Virus record (IMG/VR): IMGVR_UViG_3300046010_001404
Location: 1-31,202 of that record
Direction: 5' to 3' (one strand)
Length of the DNA stretch: 31,202 nt
Source of the DNA: a virus
Shown piece after piece: positions 1 through 7,826 of this stretch. The notes beneath the pieces are model-generated. The model had not been told where the DNA came from. It worked only from the letters and a program-made list of their open reading frames with translations, and did not search any database. The position numbers and the translations under genes are program-made. The stretch's first letter is position 1, and each line of letters starts with the position of its first letter.

Positions 1-127
1 TTATAAGTATGATTTGAAAGGAGCTGCTAGTTCATTTGAACAAACAATTGTAACTTCAAGAGATACGGGTACTACTTTCTTTGAGCAGACTTTAAACTTG
101 ACGTTGACTAAGCAAGATATTGCTACT
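1..127. repeat. Terminal redundancy of the contig (copy 1)
   Basis: Bases 1-127 are identical to bases 31076-31202. A 127-base exact end overlap is what a de Bruijn assembler with k=127 leaves on a circular contig. The repeat lies inside a coding sequence that stays in frame across the junction (30918 to 385), so it is an assembly overlap and not a biological terminal repeat. True genome length would be 31,075 bp. Confidence 0.95.
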
Positions 128-385
128 CATAAGCAAGTGAAATTGTTAGCTTACGGAAACCCTACAGTTATTGTTGTAGATAATAACTCTAACTATTTTA
201 TGTGCGGTTTAAAGCATGGAATGGATGTAACGGGTGGTACTATTACAACTGGTGCTGCTATGGGTGACTTAAGCGGTTACACATTGACACTTGTAGGAAT
301 GGAGCCAGTACCAGCTAACTTTATGGAAGCTACAACAGATGCTTTATTAACTACTGCTGGAGTAACTATTGTATTAGGATCATAA
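1..385 (+). CDS. Probable major tail tube protein, C-terminal part (begins at 30918)
   Basis: This is the 3' part of a gene that starts at 30918 and crosses the circular junction; the whole protein is 180 residues. The reading frame enters at base 2 and ends with TAA at 383-385, so any start within 1-385 is artificial. The protein is small and rich in beta-forming stretches, with a C-terminal segment GYTLTLVGMEPVPANF of a kind I associate with tail tube or major tail proteins of Bacteroidota phages. It lies directly downstream of the major capsid gene and is followed by a strong terminator at 404-431, which fits an abundant virion protein. Virion placement is well supported by context; the tube assignment is an inference. 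Confidence 0.6.
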   Translation, partial: YKYDLKGAASSFEQTIVTSRDTGTTFFEQTLNLTLTKQDIATHKQVKLLAYGNPTVIVVDNNSNYFMCGLKHGMDVTGGTITTGAAMGDLSGYTLTLVGMEPVPANFMEATTDALLTTAGVTIVLGS

Positions 386-403
386 TACTACTTTATTGAC
401 TTG

Positions 404-431
404 AACCCCTACCAACCAGTAGGGGTTTTTT
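404..431 (+). terminator. Rho-independent terminator after the tail tube gene
   Basis: AACCCCTAC (404-412) pairs perfectly with GTAGGGGTT (419-427) around a 6-base loop and is followed by a T-rich tract. It lies 18 bases after the stop codon at 385. Confidence 0.92.
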
Positions 432-472
432 GTTTTTAAAACAGTTTTGCTACTTTTTAGTTATAATAGTAT

Positions 473-802
473 ATGTTAGTATTACAACAATCTGCTTCGT
501 CGCAAACGTTTAAAATTATCCCTCGGTTATTCGTTGCGGATAGTATGATTATTACAGATGAGATAACTAGAGATTCTATTACTTACGCCATTACAATAAC
601 TCAACTAGACTACTATGCGGTTATATCTAAAATTATTGCATTAGTAGAAGGTCACACTTATACCTTGACAGTTTTAGATGGTGCTAACGTAGTTTATAAG
701 GATAAGATATTTTGCACTAATCAGTCTGCTACAACATACACAATTAATAACGGTGAGTATGTTCAGAACACAACCGATAATGAATTTATAGTTTATGAAT
801 AA
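473..802 (+). CDS. Small virion-associated protein, 109 aa
   Basis: A compact, beta-rich protein of 109 residues without signal peptide or membrane segment. The motif VYKDKIFCTNQ followed by a C-terminal NTDNEFIVYE is a pattern I recall from small proteins encoded next to the portal in Bacteroidota phages, but I cannot name a function. It is the first gene after the terminator at 404-431 and overlaps the portal start by eight bases, so it is probably co-translated with it. Its position between tail tube and portal suggests a head-tail interface or neck role; this is inference. Confidence 0.7.
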   Translation: MLVLQQSASSQTFKIIPRLFVADSMIITDEITRDSITYAITITQLDYYAVISKIIALVEGHTYTLTVLDGANVVYKDKIFCTNQSATTYTINNGEYVQNTTDNEFIVYE

Positions 803-2564
803 TAACACACATATTTTACAATTATCATCTTATACTCAACCTGAAATCATTGAAGATGGTAGAGATAAATGGGTTGAATACGGTACTGAGAATGACTATT
901 ATACATGGCTGATTGATCGTAGAAGAAACTCTACAACAAACGGTTCTATTATCAATAATATTACACGTCTAATGTACGGGCGTGGGTTGTATGCTAAGAA
1001 CGCTAACAGAAGGCCTAATGACTTTGCTCAGATGTTAGCATTATTTAGACCTGATGATTTAAGAGCTGCGGGTGACAACTTGTATCATTTAGGCCAAGGA
1101 GCATATCAATTGATTTACAATAAAGCACACAACAAAATTGTTAAGGTAAAATATATGCCTATCAACCTTATTAGACCTGAAAAGTGCGATAAGGATGGTA
1201 ACATTACGGGTTATTATTATTCTGACAATTGGGCTGATACTAAAGCATTTGTACCTAAGCGCATTCCAGCATTTGGAACGTCTAACGAAGGGATTGAGTT
1301 ACTTGTATTCGGTGCGCAGTCAGTAGGTAGAAAATATTTCTCAGCTGTTGCTTACGAACCATGTTTGGACTATTGTATTCTTGAAGAACGTATATCGGAA
1401 TACTTGATTAATGACGTAGATAATGGATTTAGTGGTACTAAGGTAGTAAACTTTAATAATGGTGTACCAACTGAAGAACAGCAGAAAATTCAAGCTAAAA
1501 AAGTTCTAGGTAAGTTGACTGGTGCTAGAGGACAGAAAGTAATTGTATCGTTTAACAATAACCAAGAGCAGAAAACAACGGTTGATGATATTCCATTAAA
1601 CGATGCTCCTGATCACTACAACTACTTATCAACTGAATGTAGAAATAAGATATTAGTAGGCCATTGTATTACATCACCAATGCTTGTAGGTATTTCTCCT
1701 GATGGCCAAGGATTCAGTTCTAATGCAGATGAGATTGAGGTGGCTGCTAAGTACTTTCACAATACAGTTGTTAGACCACAACAAGATATTCACCTAGACG
1801 CTATTGCTGAGGTGTTAGCTTACAATAATATTAGCTTAGATTTATTCTTTAGAAGATTGAACTTGTTTGAAGATATTGAAGCTGATGAGCAAAAGTCTGA
1901 GGAAGTTGCTATGAGTTCACATGATAAACTTAGTGACGTTTTGTCACGCTTTGGTGAGGATGAAGATTTAAAAGATTGGGAGTTAATAGATGAGCGTGAT
2001 GTAGACTATGATACTGACGATGACCTTGATTTACAAGTTGCTGAATGGGAAGAATCATTAAAGCCTAAACCAACTTTACTATCTAAGGTTTGGGAATTTG
2101 TTAACTCTGGTGTAGCTTCACCTAATCAGAAGTCAAGCCAAGATAAGGAGATTGACGGGTTCTATTTCAAGGTTCGTTATGTGTACGATGGCAACAAGTC
2201 ACCTGAGAGAGATTTCTGTAAGTTAATGATGCAACGCAACAAACTATACCGTAAAGAAGATATTGCGATGATGAGTGAAACTGTGGTTAACGAAGGCTTC
2301 GGTGAATTTGGAACAGACACTTACGATATATTCAAGTTCAAAGGTGGTGCTAGATGCGGTCATAAATGGGTACGTAAGACTTATGTAAGTACGAGTAAGT
2401 CTATTGACGTAAAAAGCCCTAATGCTCCAACGGTATCTACTAACAAGGCTGAGAAGTTTGGTTATGTAGTTAGAAACCCTAAAGAGGTTGCAATGAAGCC
2501 AAATGATATGCCATTGAAAGGATTTAGCCCAAATAATACTAACTTACCCTCAGACGTAGCATAA
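795..2564 (+). CDS. Portal protein with C-terminal extension
   Basis: 589 residues. The first ~370 residues have the character of a phage portal: an aromatic, charged N-terminus, LIDRRRNSTTNGSIINNIT (about 40-58), MYGRGLY, and a region around MLVGISPDGQGFSSNADEIE (about 295-315) like the portal crown/stem part. A very acidic linker (about 375-425) leads to a second domain (about 450-560) with RYVYDGNKSPERDFCKLMM and GARCGHKWVRKTY; Cys/His residues of this kind are seen in Mu-F-like head morphogenesis domains. I therefore read it as a portal fused to a minor-head-like domain. The portal forms the unique vertex ring through which DNA enters. It lies directly upstream of a connector gene, with a stop/start overlap at 2564. 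The portal call is firm; the nature of the C-terminal domain is not. Confidence 0.82.
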   Translation: MNNNTHILQLSSYTQPEIIEDGRDKWVEYGTENDYYTWLIDRRRNSTTNGSIINNITRLMYGRGLYAKNANRRPNDFAQMLALFRPDDLRAAGDNLYHLGQGAYQLIYNKAHNKIVKVKYMPINLIRPEKCDKDGNITGYYYSDNWADTKAFVPKRIPAFGTSNEGIELLVFGAQSVGRKYFSAVAYEPCLDYCILEERISEYLINDVDNGFSGTKVVNFNNGVPTEEQQKIQAKKVLGKLTGARGQKVIVSFNNNQEQKTTVDDIPLNDAPDHYNYLSTECRNKILVGHCITSPMLVGISPDGQGFSSNADEIEVAAKYFHNTVVRPQQDIHLDAIAEVLAYNNISLDLFFRRLNLFEDIEADEQKSEEVAMSSHDKLSDVLSRFGEDEDLKDWELIDERDVDYDTDDDLDLQVAEWEESLKPKPTLLSKVWEFVNSGVASPNQKSSQDKEIDGFYFKVRYVYDGNKSPERDFCKLMMQRNKLYRKEDIAMMSETVVNEGFGEFGTDTYDIFKFKGGARCGHKWVRKTYVSTSKSIDVKSPNAPTVSTNKAEKFGYVVRNPKEVAMKPNDMPLKGFSPNNTNLPSDVA

Positions 2565-3298
2565 TGGCAGAAGCTCTATTTATAACTAAGGCAGACTTAA
2601 CTAAAAGCACATCACTTAACGGTAACGTTGATGTAGATAAATTTGTGCAATATATTAAGATTTCTCAAGATATTCACATTCAAAACTACTTAGGTACTGA
2701 TTTGTTTGAAAAATTACAATCTGAAGTTATTTTAGCAAATTCAGGAATACCAACTGCAATAACAGTAAGTAACCAAGGAACTGGATATACTACGGGAACA
2801 GCTATAAATACAACGAGCGCAACGGGAGCAGGTTTAAAACTAAATATTACAGCGGCTGCTGGGTTAATTACAAACGCCACAATAAACACAGCTGGTACGA
2901 ATTACAAAGTTGGAGATACTGCAACTGTTTTAGGTGGTACAAATGGAGCAGTTACAATAGCTTCAATTTACACAATACCAACGGACTATAATAACCTTTT
3001 AGTTACGTATGTAAAGCCTATGCTGATACATTGGGCTATGGTTGAGTATTTACCTTGGGCAGCTTATACAGTCGCTAACAAAGGAGTTTATAAGCATGGT
3101 TCAGAAAATAGTGAATCGGTATCTAAAGAGGAAGTAGATTTTTTAGTTGAGAAAGAACGTAGTATTGCTGAAAACTATACTAAACGATTTGTTGACTATA
3201 TGTGTTTTAACAATAATTTGTTCCCTGAGTACAACACGAATAGTAACGGAGATGTTAACCCAGATAGAGAGGTAAACTTATCAGGATGGTATCTATGA
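2564..3298 (+). CDS. Head-tail connector (adaptor) with inserted beta domain
   Basis: 244 residues, starting one base inside the portal stop. The outer parts (1-60 and 138-244) form one helical protein of the adaptor type that docks under the portal: FITKADLTK, YIKISQDIHIQNYLGTDL at the N-terminus and LLVTYVKPMLIHWAMVEYLP, KERSIAENYTKRFVDYM, ending in SGWYL. Residues about 61-137 differ: rich in Gly, Thr, Asn and Ala with GTGYTTG and GTNYKVGD, a repetitive beta motif. This segment interrupts the helical protein between two copies of Ile-Pro-Thr. At DNA level the flanks are a 9-bp direct repeat (see 2746-2982). Related connectors in this phage type are usually shorter, near 160-170 residues, as far as I remember. 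Confidence 0.72.
   Translation: MAEALFITKADLTKSTSLNGNVDVDKFVQYIKISQDIHIQNYLGTDLFEKLQSEVILANSGIPTAITVSNQGTGYTTGTAINTTSATGAGLKLNITAAAGLITNATINTAGTNYKVGDTATVLGGTNGAVTIASIYTIPTDYNNLLVTYVKPMLIHWAMVEYLPWAAYTVANKGVYKHGSENSESVSKEEVDFLVEKERSIAENYTKRFVDYMCFNNNLFPEYNTNSNGDVNPDREVNLSGWYL
2746..2982 (+). repeat. Inserted domain cassette flanked by 9-bp direct repeats
   Basis: AATACCAAC occurs at 2746-2754 and again at 2974-2982, exactly 228 bases (76 codons) apart and in the same reading frame, each copy encoding the Ile-Pro-Thr step. The segment between them encodes the Gly/Thr-rich domain that interrupts the connector protein. This is what an in-frame domain insertion with flanking duplication would look like. 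It could also be a chance repeat of codons. Confidence 0.6.
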
Positions 3299-3390
3299 GA
3301 AAGAACTATAAACCAAAAGAAGAAAACATTATTAAGTTAACGGTTTTCCTAACTAAATTAAACGAAAATGGCGGAAGTAAGAATAAGTGA
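3295..3390 (+). CDS. Small ORF, 31 aa, between connector and fibre genes
   Basis: ATG at 3295 overlaps the connector stop as ATGA, the coupling used throughout this genome. The 31-residue product is basic (MRKNYKPKEENIIKLTVF at the start) and overlaps the next gene start at 3368 by 23 bases. It fills the only gap in this stretch. No function recognised; it might only serve translational coupling. Confidence 0.4.
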   Translation: MRKNYKPKEENIIKLTVFLTKLNENGGSKNK

Positions 3391-3817
3391 ATTAACAGCG
3401 CATTCAACAGGTAATTTAGCTGCTACTGATTTAATTGAAGTTTCTCAAGATTTAGGTGCTGGTATATTTGGCAGTAGAAAGTTAACGGGTTTACAGCTTA
3501 GAAATGGAATTAAAACTTACAAAGCAAATGTAACTCAAACAAGTACTAATGCACCAACTTCTACAATAGGAATAAATCAATTGAGCGGAACTCCTACATG
3601 GGCTTATGTTGGCGTTGGTATTTATACACTTACTTTAACTGGTGAGTTTACTAATAACAAAACATATGTTATTATGAATACTGGAGGTAAAAACGGATTC
3701 GCTAGAGCATGGAGGGTTGATGTTGATAAAATAAGAGTTGAAACTTATACAACATCATTTGTTGCTTCTAATGATATATTAGATCAGGTTAGTTTAATTA
3801 TTGAGGTACACCCATAA
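3368..3817 (+). CDS. Virion/tail-fibre-like protein, 149 aa
   Basis: 149 residues, beta-rich, no signal peptide. The N-terminus MAEVRISELTAHSTGNLAATD resembles the short attachment segment (ISELT...TDLIEVSQ) seen at the start of phage fibre or virion surface proteins; the C-terminal part reads as a beta-sandwich (YTLTLTGEFTNNKTYVIM). Its last base is the first base of the next start codon (3817), so it is tightly coupled to the tail terminator-like gene. Head fibre, decoration or small tail fibre are all possible; I cannot choose. Confidence 0.6.
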   Translation: MAEVRISELTAHSTGNLAATDLIEVSQDLGAGIFGSRKLTGLQLRNGIKTYKANVTQTSTNAPTSTIGINQLSGTPTWAYVGVGIYTLTLTGEFTNNKTYVIMNTGGKNGFARAWRVDVDKIRVETYTTSFVASNDILDQVSLIIEVHP

Positions 3818-4479
3818 TGCAAGGATTCTACAACGTAACGGAAAGAATAAGAGTTCAGTTAGCTCAAGATGAGTTTGTGAACACTATTACCTATGGTGAT
3901 ATTTTTCGTGTTGACCTTAAGAAGCAAACTATTTTTCCACTATCTCATGTTGTAGTAAATAACGCTACAATGGAGGGTAATATTTTTAGATATAACATTT
4001 CTGTTATGGCTATGGATATAGTAGATATTTCTAAGGATGCAATTGACAATACTGCGCTAGGACAGTTTAGAGGTAACGATAATGAGCAAGATGTTTTAAA
4101 CACTCAGTTTGCGGTTATAGCTCGTTTGCTTAAAGTGTTAGAAGGTGGTGATCTGTTTACTGCATTATATCAGTTAGATGGTAATCCAAATATAGAACCA
4201 TTTACGGAAAGATTTGAAAATTATTTAGCTGGTTGGGTTGCTACGTTTGATGTGTTGATTCCTAACGATATGACAGCTTGTGATGCTGCAACTATTCCTC
4301 CACCTAGTTGTGCGGATGCTACTGTTGAAAATTCAGACGGTACATATTCAGAAACGGTTGCTAGTGGTGGTACATTGATTTTACCTGATACAACTTACAA
4401 CTTCATAGTTAATGGCGTTACAACTAGCGTAACAATTCCAAGTATTAAAGACGAAACATTCAACATAGTATGGCAATAG
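3817..4479 (+). CDS. Tail terminator/completion-like protein
   Basis: 220 residues. The first ~150 residues (ITYGDIFRVDLKKQTIFPLSH, DNTALGQFRGNDNEQDVLNTQ, then a helix VIARLLKVLEGG and AGWVATFDVLIPND) match the layout of a tail-completion or terminator protein that caps the tail tube at the neck. A Pro/Cys-rich linker (about 150-165) leads to a beta module starting VENSDGTYSETVASGGTLIL, a repeat-like element I recall from Bacteroidota phage virion proteins. It overlaps the fibre gene by ten bases. Position downstream of portal and connector fits a neck role. The family call is from pattern memory only. Confidence 0.55.
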   Translation: MQGFYNVTERIRVQLAQDEFVNTITYGDIFRVDLKKQTIFPLSHVVVNNATMEGNIFRYNISVMAMDIVDISKDAIDNTALGQFRGNDNEQDVLNTQFAVIARLLKVLEGGDLFTALYQLDGNPNIEPFTERFENYLAGWVATFDVLIPNDMTACDAATIPPPSCADATVENSDGTYSETVASGGTLILPDTTYNFIVNGVTTSVTIPSIKDETFNIVWQ

Positions 4480-5642
4480 ATATAAATATACCAATAGAAG
4501 ATGCGGTCACAGATGGCAGTTTAAATCCTATCACAAGCAACGCAGTTTTTGACGCTTTAGCAGCTTTACCTTCAGGTACAGTTACTTCAGTAGGCTTGAC
4601 TATGCCGAGCGCATTTACAGTCGCAAATAGTCCAATAACATCGAGCGGAGATATAGCTGTAACGGGTGCGGGTGTAGCTAGTCAATATGTAAGAGGTGAT
4701 GGCTCATTGGCTAACTTTCCAACTTCAAGCGGTGGTGGTGCATCTGTTAGCTATTATTTGAATGGCTCAGTAAGTCAAGGTACATTTGGAGGTGTAGCTA
4801 TGCGTGAAATAAATAAAGTTCCAATCATCGGTGTGGGTACAGATTTTACTATTGCGACTAACGGATACATTCAATCATTTATTACAGATGCGAATGACCC
4901 TAATCAATTAGAAATTCCTGCTGGAAATTGGAATTTTGAAACATATTTTTCTGCATCATCTAATGGTGGGAATCCATCGTTTTATGTAGAACTTTACAAA
5001 TGGAATGGTGCTACCTTATCTTTAATTGCATCAAACTCAACTAATCCTGAAATCATAACGGGAGGTACTGCGACTGATTTGTATATTAGTGCTTTAGCTG
5101 TACCACAGACTACTTTAGCATTGACTGACAGATTAGCTGTTAGGATATATGTAACCAATAGCGGAAGAACTATTAAATTGCATACGGAAAACAGTAACTT
5201 AAGCCAAATTATAACAACTTTCTCAACGGGGTTAACTTCGTTAAATGGAATTACTGCACAAGTACAAAACTTAGCAACGGGTACAACTGGAAGTGATTTT
5301 GCTATTAACTCAAGCGGCTCAACACATACATTCAATTTACCAACTGCTTCAGCTGCGAATAGGGGTGCTTTGAGTAGTGCCGATTGGTCAACGTTTAACG
5401 GTAAAATGGATGTTCCAACAACGTTTCGATGGACTTTGGACATGATTTCAGCTTTAACGGGCGACATTTACCCAAATCAAGCGTGTACAATTGCGAGTGT
5501 TACAAATCTAGTAGGTGCGCCAACAACAACTATTCTTAAAAATGGTTTAGCTTATACTTTTGGAGGTGCAATTGCTAGTGGGGATAAAATTACTGTTAGC
5601 GTTTCTGCTGCGTCTGTTATTGATTTAAACTTTACTATATGA
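4470..5642 (+). CDS. Tail fibre protein
   Basis: 390 residues, rich in Ser, Thr, Gly, Asn and Ala, with features of phage fibres: an attachment segment with NPITSNAVFDAL (about 19-31), a GTVTSVGLTMPSAFTV module (about 37-52), then GVASQYVRGDGSLANFPTS and, near the C-terminus, ASAANRGALSSADWSTFNGK (about 293-312), a segment common to fibres of Bacteroidota phages. A central beta domain (about 110-250) may be the carbohydrate-binding or trimer part. The C-terminus ends in a small beta domain. It overlaps its upstream neighbour and shares ATGA with its downstream neighbour, which looks like a receptor-binding tip protein, so the two may work together in host recognition. Confidence 0.75.
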   Translation: MAIDINIPIEDAVTDGSLNPITSNAVFDALAALPSGTVTSVGLTMPSAFTVANSPITSSGDIAVTGAGVASQYVRGDGSLANFPTSSGGGASVSYYLNGSVSQGTFGGVAMREINKVPIIGVGTDFTIATNGYIQSFITDANDPNQLEIPAGNWNFETYFSASSNGGNPSFYVELYKWNGATLSLIASNSTNPEIITGGTATDLYISALAVPQTTLALTDRLAVRIYVTNSGRTIKLHTENSNLSQIITTFSTGLTSLNGITAQVQNLATGTTGSDFAINSSGSTHTFNLPTASAANRGALSSADWSTFNGKMDVPTTFRWTLDMISALTGDIYPNQACTIASVTNLVGAPTTTILKNGLAYTFGGAIASGDKITVSVSAASVIDLNFTI

Positions 5643-6262
5643 TAGGGGATAAATATGTTAAATTTAGTGCTGCTGCGAGTAGTGCTGTTGGTTTAAAACT
5701 AATGAAAACAGGACAAACCACTTCTTATAGAACTGGAGATGATGGTGATATAGAAGCTGGTAGGGATGTTGACTTTTTAGTGTTAGCTAGTGCAAATCCA
5801 TTTGGAAATACCAATAGATTTACCGATGAATTAGGCGGTCAAACTTATACGAATAATATTGTTGTGGATTGGTCAACTTATAACGGCAGTACTGTTTTGG
5901 GATATGATAGAAGGGTTAATGGAGGCGGAGCAAATACAGATAAGACGTGGAATAATTCGATTGACCAAGCGTTAGCACATTCAATAGTGGGCTTCACAAG
6001 CGGATGGAGATTGACAAATAGGACTGAAGCGTTAAATATTTGTAGTGATGCCGCAATTTTAACATGGTTAAATTATGCTCCTTTTAATATTTCTGCATCG
6101 GTTGGCTTTTGGCTATCCAATACAATAGCAACATCAACAGGAAATTCAACCTTCTTTTTTCCCGTAAATAGAACAATAGTTTCTTCAGGTAAAACGGCAT
6201 CTGCTTCTTTGAGGTGGTTAGCTTGTAGAACATTCACAGTAACTGGAACAACACTAACATAA
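5639..6262 (+). CDS. DUF1566/Lcl-like putative receptor-binding protein
   Basis: 207 residues. TGQTTSYRTGDDGDIEAG (about 26-43), then FTDELGGQTYTNNIVVDWST, SGWRLTNRTEALNI (about 121-134), GFWLSNTIAT and FFFPVNRTI match the DUF1566/Lcl C-terminal domain pattern (Gln-Thr near the start, a W-R-L-x-N-x-x-E core, a late Trp region), which has been linked to the C-type-lectin fold. Such domains often sit at tips of phage fibres. It is the last gene of the fibre block, coupled by ATGA to the fibre gene. Host-receptor binding is inferred from fold and position. I find no reverse transcriptase in the genome, so it is not a target of a local diversity-generating retroelement. Confidence 0.68.
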   Translation: MIGDKYVKFSAAASSAVGLKLMKTGQTTSYRTGDDGDIEAGRDVDFLVLASANPFGNTNRFTDELGGQTYTNNIVVDWSTYNGSTVLGYDRRVNGGGANTDKTWNNSIDQALAHSIVGFTSGWRLTNRTEALNICSDAAILTWLNYAPFNISASVGFWLSNTIATSTGNSTFFFPVNRTIVSSGKTASASLRWLACRTFTVTGTTLT

Positions 6263-6267
6263 AAAAT

Positions 6268-6501
6268 ATGACTTATAAATTTCCACAATTCAAAGTAGAG
6301 ATAGACAATCCTACAATCGAGGTAAACTTAAACTCGATTCAAGACAAAGCAATAGACCAACTATTAAGCGTTGATGTTTTATTGACAACCGATACTGCAA
6401 AGTTTGGAGTCAATGCAACGGATATGCCATACATCAATACTTGGGAAGATAGCGAAGTTGAAGGAATGGTTTTAAATTGGTTAAAGCAATTTGAGATATG
6501 A
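6268..6501 (+). CDS. Hypothetical protein, 77 aa
   Basis: A 77-residue acidic protein (FPQFKVEIDNPTIEVNLNSI, then a C-terminal EGMVLNWLKQFEI). It starts five bases after the receptor-binding gene and overlaps the holin start by four bases (ATGA). No membrane segment or known motif. It is in the position often taken by small tail-accessory or lysis-accessory genes. Confidence 0.62.
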   Translation: MTYKFPQFKVEIDNPTIEVNLNSIQDKAIDQLLSVDVLLTTDTAKFGVNATDMPYINTWEDSEVEGMVLNWLKQFEI

Positions 6502-6914
6502 CCTTCAAAGCCCAACTAACGAACTCAGTACTTCACACCTTGCCGATTGTCGGAGCTTTCTTTGCACCAGCTATCTACGTGGCTATGCTTGTTTTCATCT
6601 TTGTAATTGTCGACACTTACTTAGGTCGCAAGGCAGCTAAACATAGAGGTGAGAAGATTACCTCAAATAGATTCTCAGATGTGTTTGCTAAGGTGATTGG
6701 ATATGCTGTGTTTTTAACGGTTGGGTTGCTAATCAATGTTATAACAGGATGGAAGTACGGGGTGTGGCTTTGCGCTGTTGTACCAATCTATACGGAGATT
6801 ACCAGTATAGATGAAAATCAAAAATCTTTAGGTAAAAAAGGAATAATTACACAAGCTGAAGATGTTTACAAATTTGCGCTAAATATCAAAAAGAAGCGAG
6901 ATCAACTTAGATAG
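6498..6914 (+). CDS. Putative holin
   Basis: 138 residues with two clear membrane stretches: about 15-42 (LPIVGAFFAPAIYVAMLVFIFVI) and about 68-95 (IGYAVFLTVGLLINVITGW, WLCAVVPIYT), and a charged C-terminus ending KIKKKRDQLR-like. Between them a basic loop (GRKAAKHRGEKITS) is expected on the cytoplasmic side. Size, topology and position before spanin and endolysin fit the holin family related to Bacillus/Bacteroidota 'holin_4' proteins. It would form inner-membrane holes that time lysis. Which holin class it belongs to cannot be decided here. Confidence 0.72.
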   Translation: MTFKAQLTNSVLHTLPIVGAFFAPAIYVAMLVFIFVIVDTYLGRKAAKHRGEKITSNRFSDVFAKVIGYAVFLTVGLLINVITGWKYGVWLCAVVPIYTEITSIDENQKSLGKKGIITQAEDVYKFALNIKKKRDQLR

Positions 6915-6916
6915 TG

Positions 6917-6924
6917 TATATTTG
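6917..6924 (+). promoter_or_regulatory. -7 element upstream of the phosphoesterase gene
   Basis: TATATTTG exactly matches the Bacteroidota -7 consensus TAnnTTTG and lies 20 bases before the ATG at 6945, in the only gap between holin and phosphoesterase. I see no TTG at the usual -33 distance, so strength is uncertain. Confidence 0.5.
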
Positions 6925-6944
6925 GGTAAACTTAACTATCAAAT

Positions 6945-7826
6945 ATGAAAGTAACCAAGCACACCAAGAACATCCATGAGCTATGCCTAGAGGGTAAGCA
7001 CGTACAAGTAGCAATGCTTTCTGATATACACTGGGACAATCCTAAGTGTGATTGGGACTATTTAAAGCGGCATCTAGATTATTGCGTTAAAGAAAATATG
7101 CCTATCATGATTAACGGTGATATGTTTTGTTTAATGCAAGGTAGAGGAGACAAGCGTAGTTCAAAGTCTGATATAAGACCAGAACACAATAACTCAAAGT
7201 ATTTAGATTCAGTTGTTGAAACAGCTGTTAAATGGTGGTCGCCTTATGCACATCTATTAACTGTAATCGGTTATGGTAATCATGAGACTGCTATAATCAA
7301 ATGGCAAGAAACGGATATACTTCAAAGGTTCGTTGACTTACTAAACCATACAAACGGAACAAGCGTTCAAACGGGCGGTTATGGTGGTTGGTTTTTGATT
7401 AGACAAAAATATCATGGTACAACGAGCGAGGCATTGACCAAGGTAAAATACTTCCATGGCTCAGGTGGTGGTGGAGTTGTAACAAAAGGAGCAATCAACT
7501 TAACACGTTCACTTGAGATGTACGAAGATTTTGATGTGTTTACGATGGGACACATTCACGAAAACTCATCACGTAACGATGTGAGGGAAACAATAAAAAA
7601 TCATTCAAAGACTGGGTTTAAGATTGAGCACAAAGATTTACATTTAATGATCACTGGAGCTTACAAAGAAGAGTACGAAGATGGCTCAAAAGGTTGGCAC
7701 ATTGAAAGAGGCGCACCACCTAAACCAATGGGCGGAAGAATACTAACGATTGACGTATGCATAACACAATCAGATGGTGTAAGGACAGCAAATAAAATAA
7801 TTGATTCAAGAAAATTTCCTTTATGA
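6945..7826 (+). CDS. Calcineurin-like metallophosphoesterase
   Basis: 293 residues with the full metal-binding signature in order: SDIHWD (Asp27, His29), NGD (Asp59), GNHE (Asn112, His113), YFHG (His171) and MGHIHE (His203, His205). This is the two-metal phosphoesterase fold; substrate could be a nucleotide, nucleic acid or phosphodiester. Its neighbours are holin upstream and spanin downstream (ATGA overlap at 7823), an odd place for such an enzyme. No signal peptide is visible, so it acts in the cytoplasm. Its own -7 element (6917) would permit expression apart from the late transcript. Anti-defence, nucleotide degradation or DNA processing are possible roles; none is shown by the sequence. 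Confidence 0.88.
   Translation: MKVTKHTKNIHELCLEGKHVQVAMLSDIHWDNPKCDWDYLKRHLDYCVKENMPIMINGDMFCLMQGRGDKRSSKSDIRPEHNNSKYLDSVVETAVKWWSPYAHLLTVIGYGNHETAIIKWQETDILQRFVDLLNHTNGTSVQTGGYGGWFLIRQKYHGTTSEALTKVKYFHGSGGGGVVTKGAINLTRSLEMYEDFDVFTMGHIHENSSRNDVRETIKNHSKTGFKIEHKDLHLMITGAYKEEYEDGSKGWHIERGAPPKPMGGRILTIDVCITQSDGVRTANKIIDSRKFPL

Noticed and set aside
1-127. True terminal repeat of a linear phage genome
   Set aside because: The repeat is exactly 127 bp, a common assembly k-mer size, and lies in the middle of a gene that is intact across the junction.
4994-5467. Minus-strand 157-aa ORF opposite the fibre gene
   Set aside because: It is antisense to a well-supported fibre gene and has no promoter or protein motif; it is a shadow of the biased codon use.
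5639-6262. Target protein of a diversity-generating retroelement
   Set aside because: C-type-lectin-like features fit, but no reverse transcriptase or template repeat was found anywhere in the complete circle.
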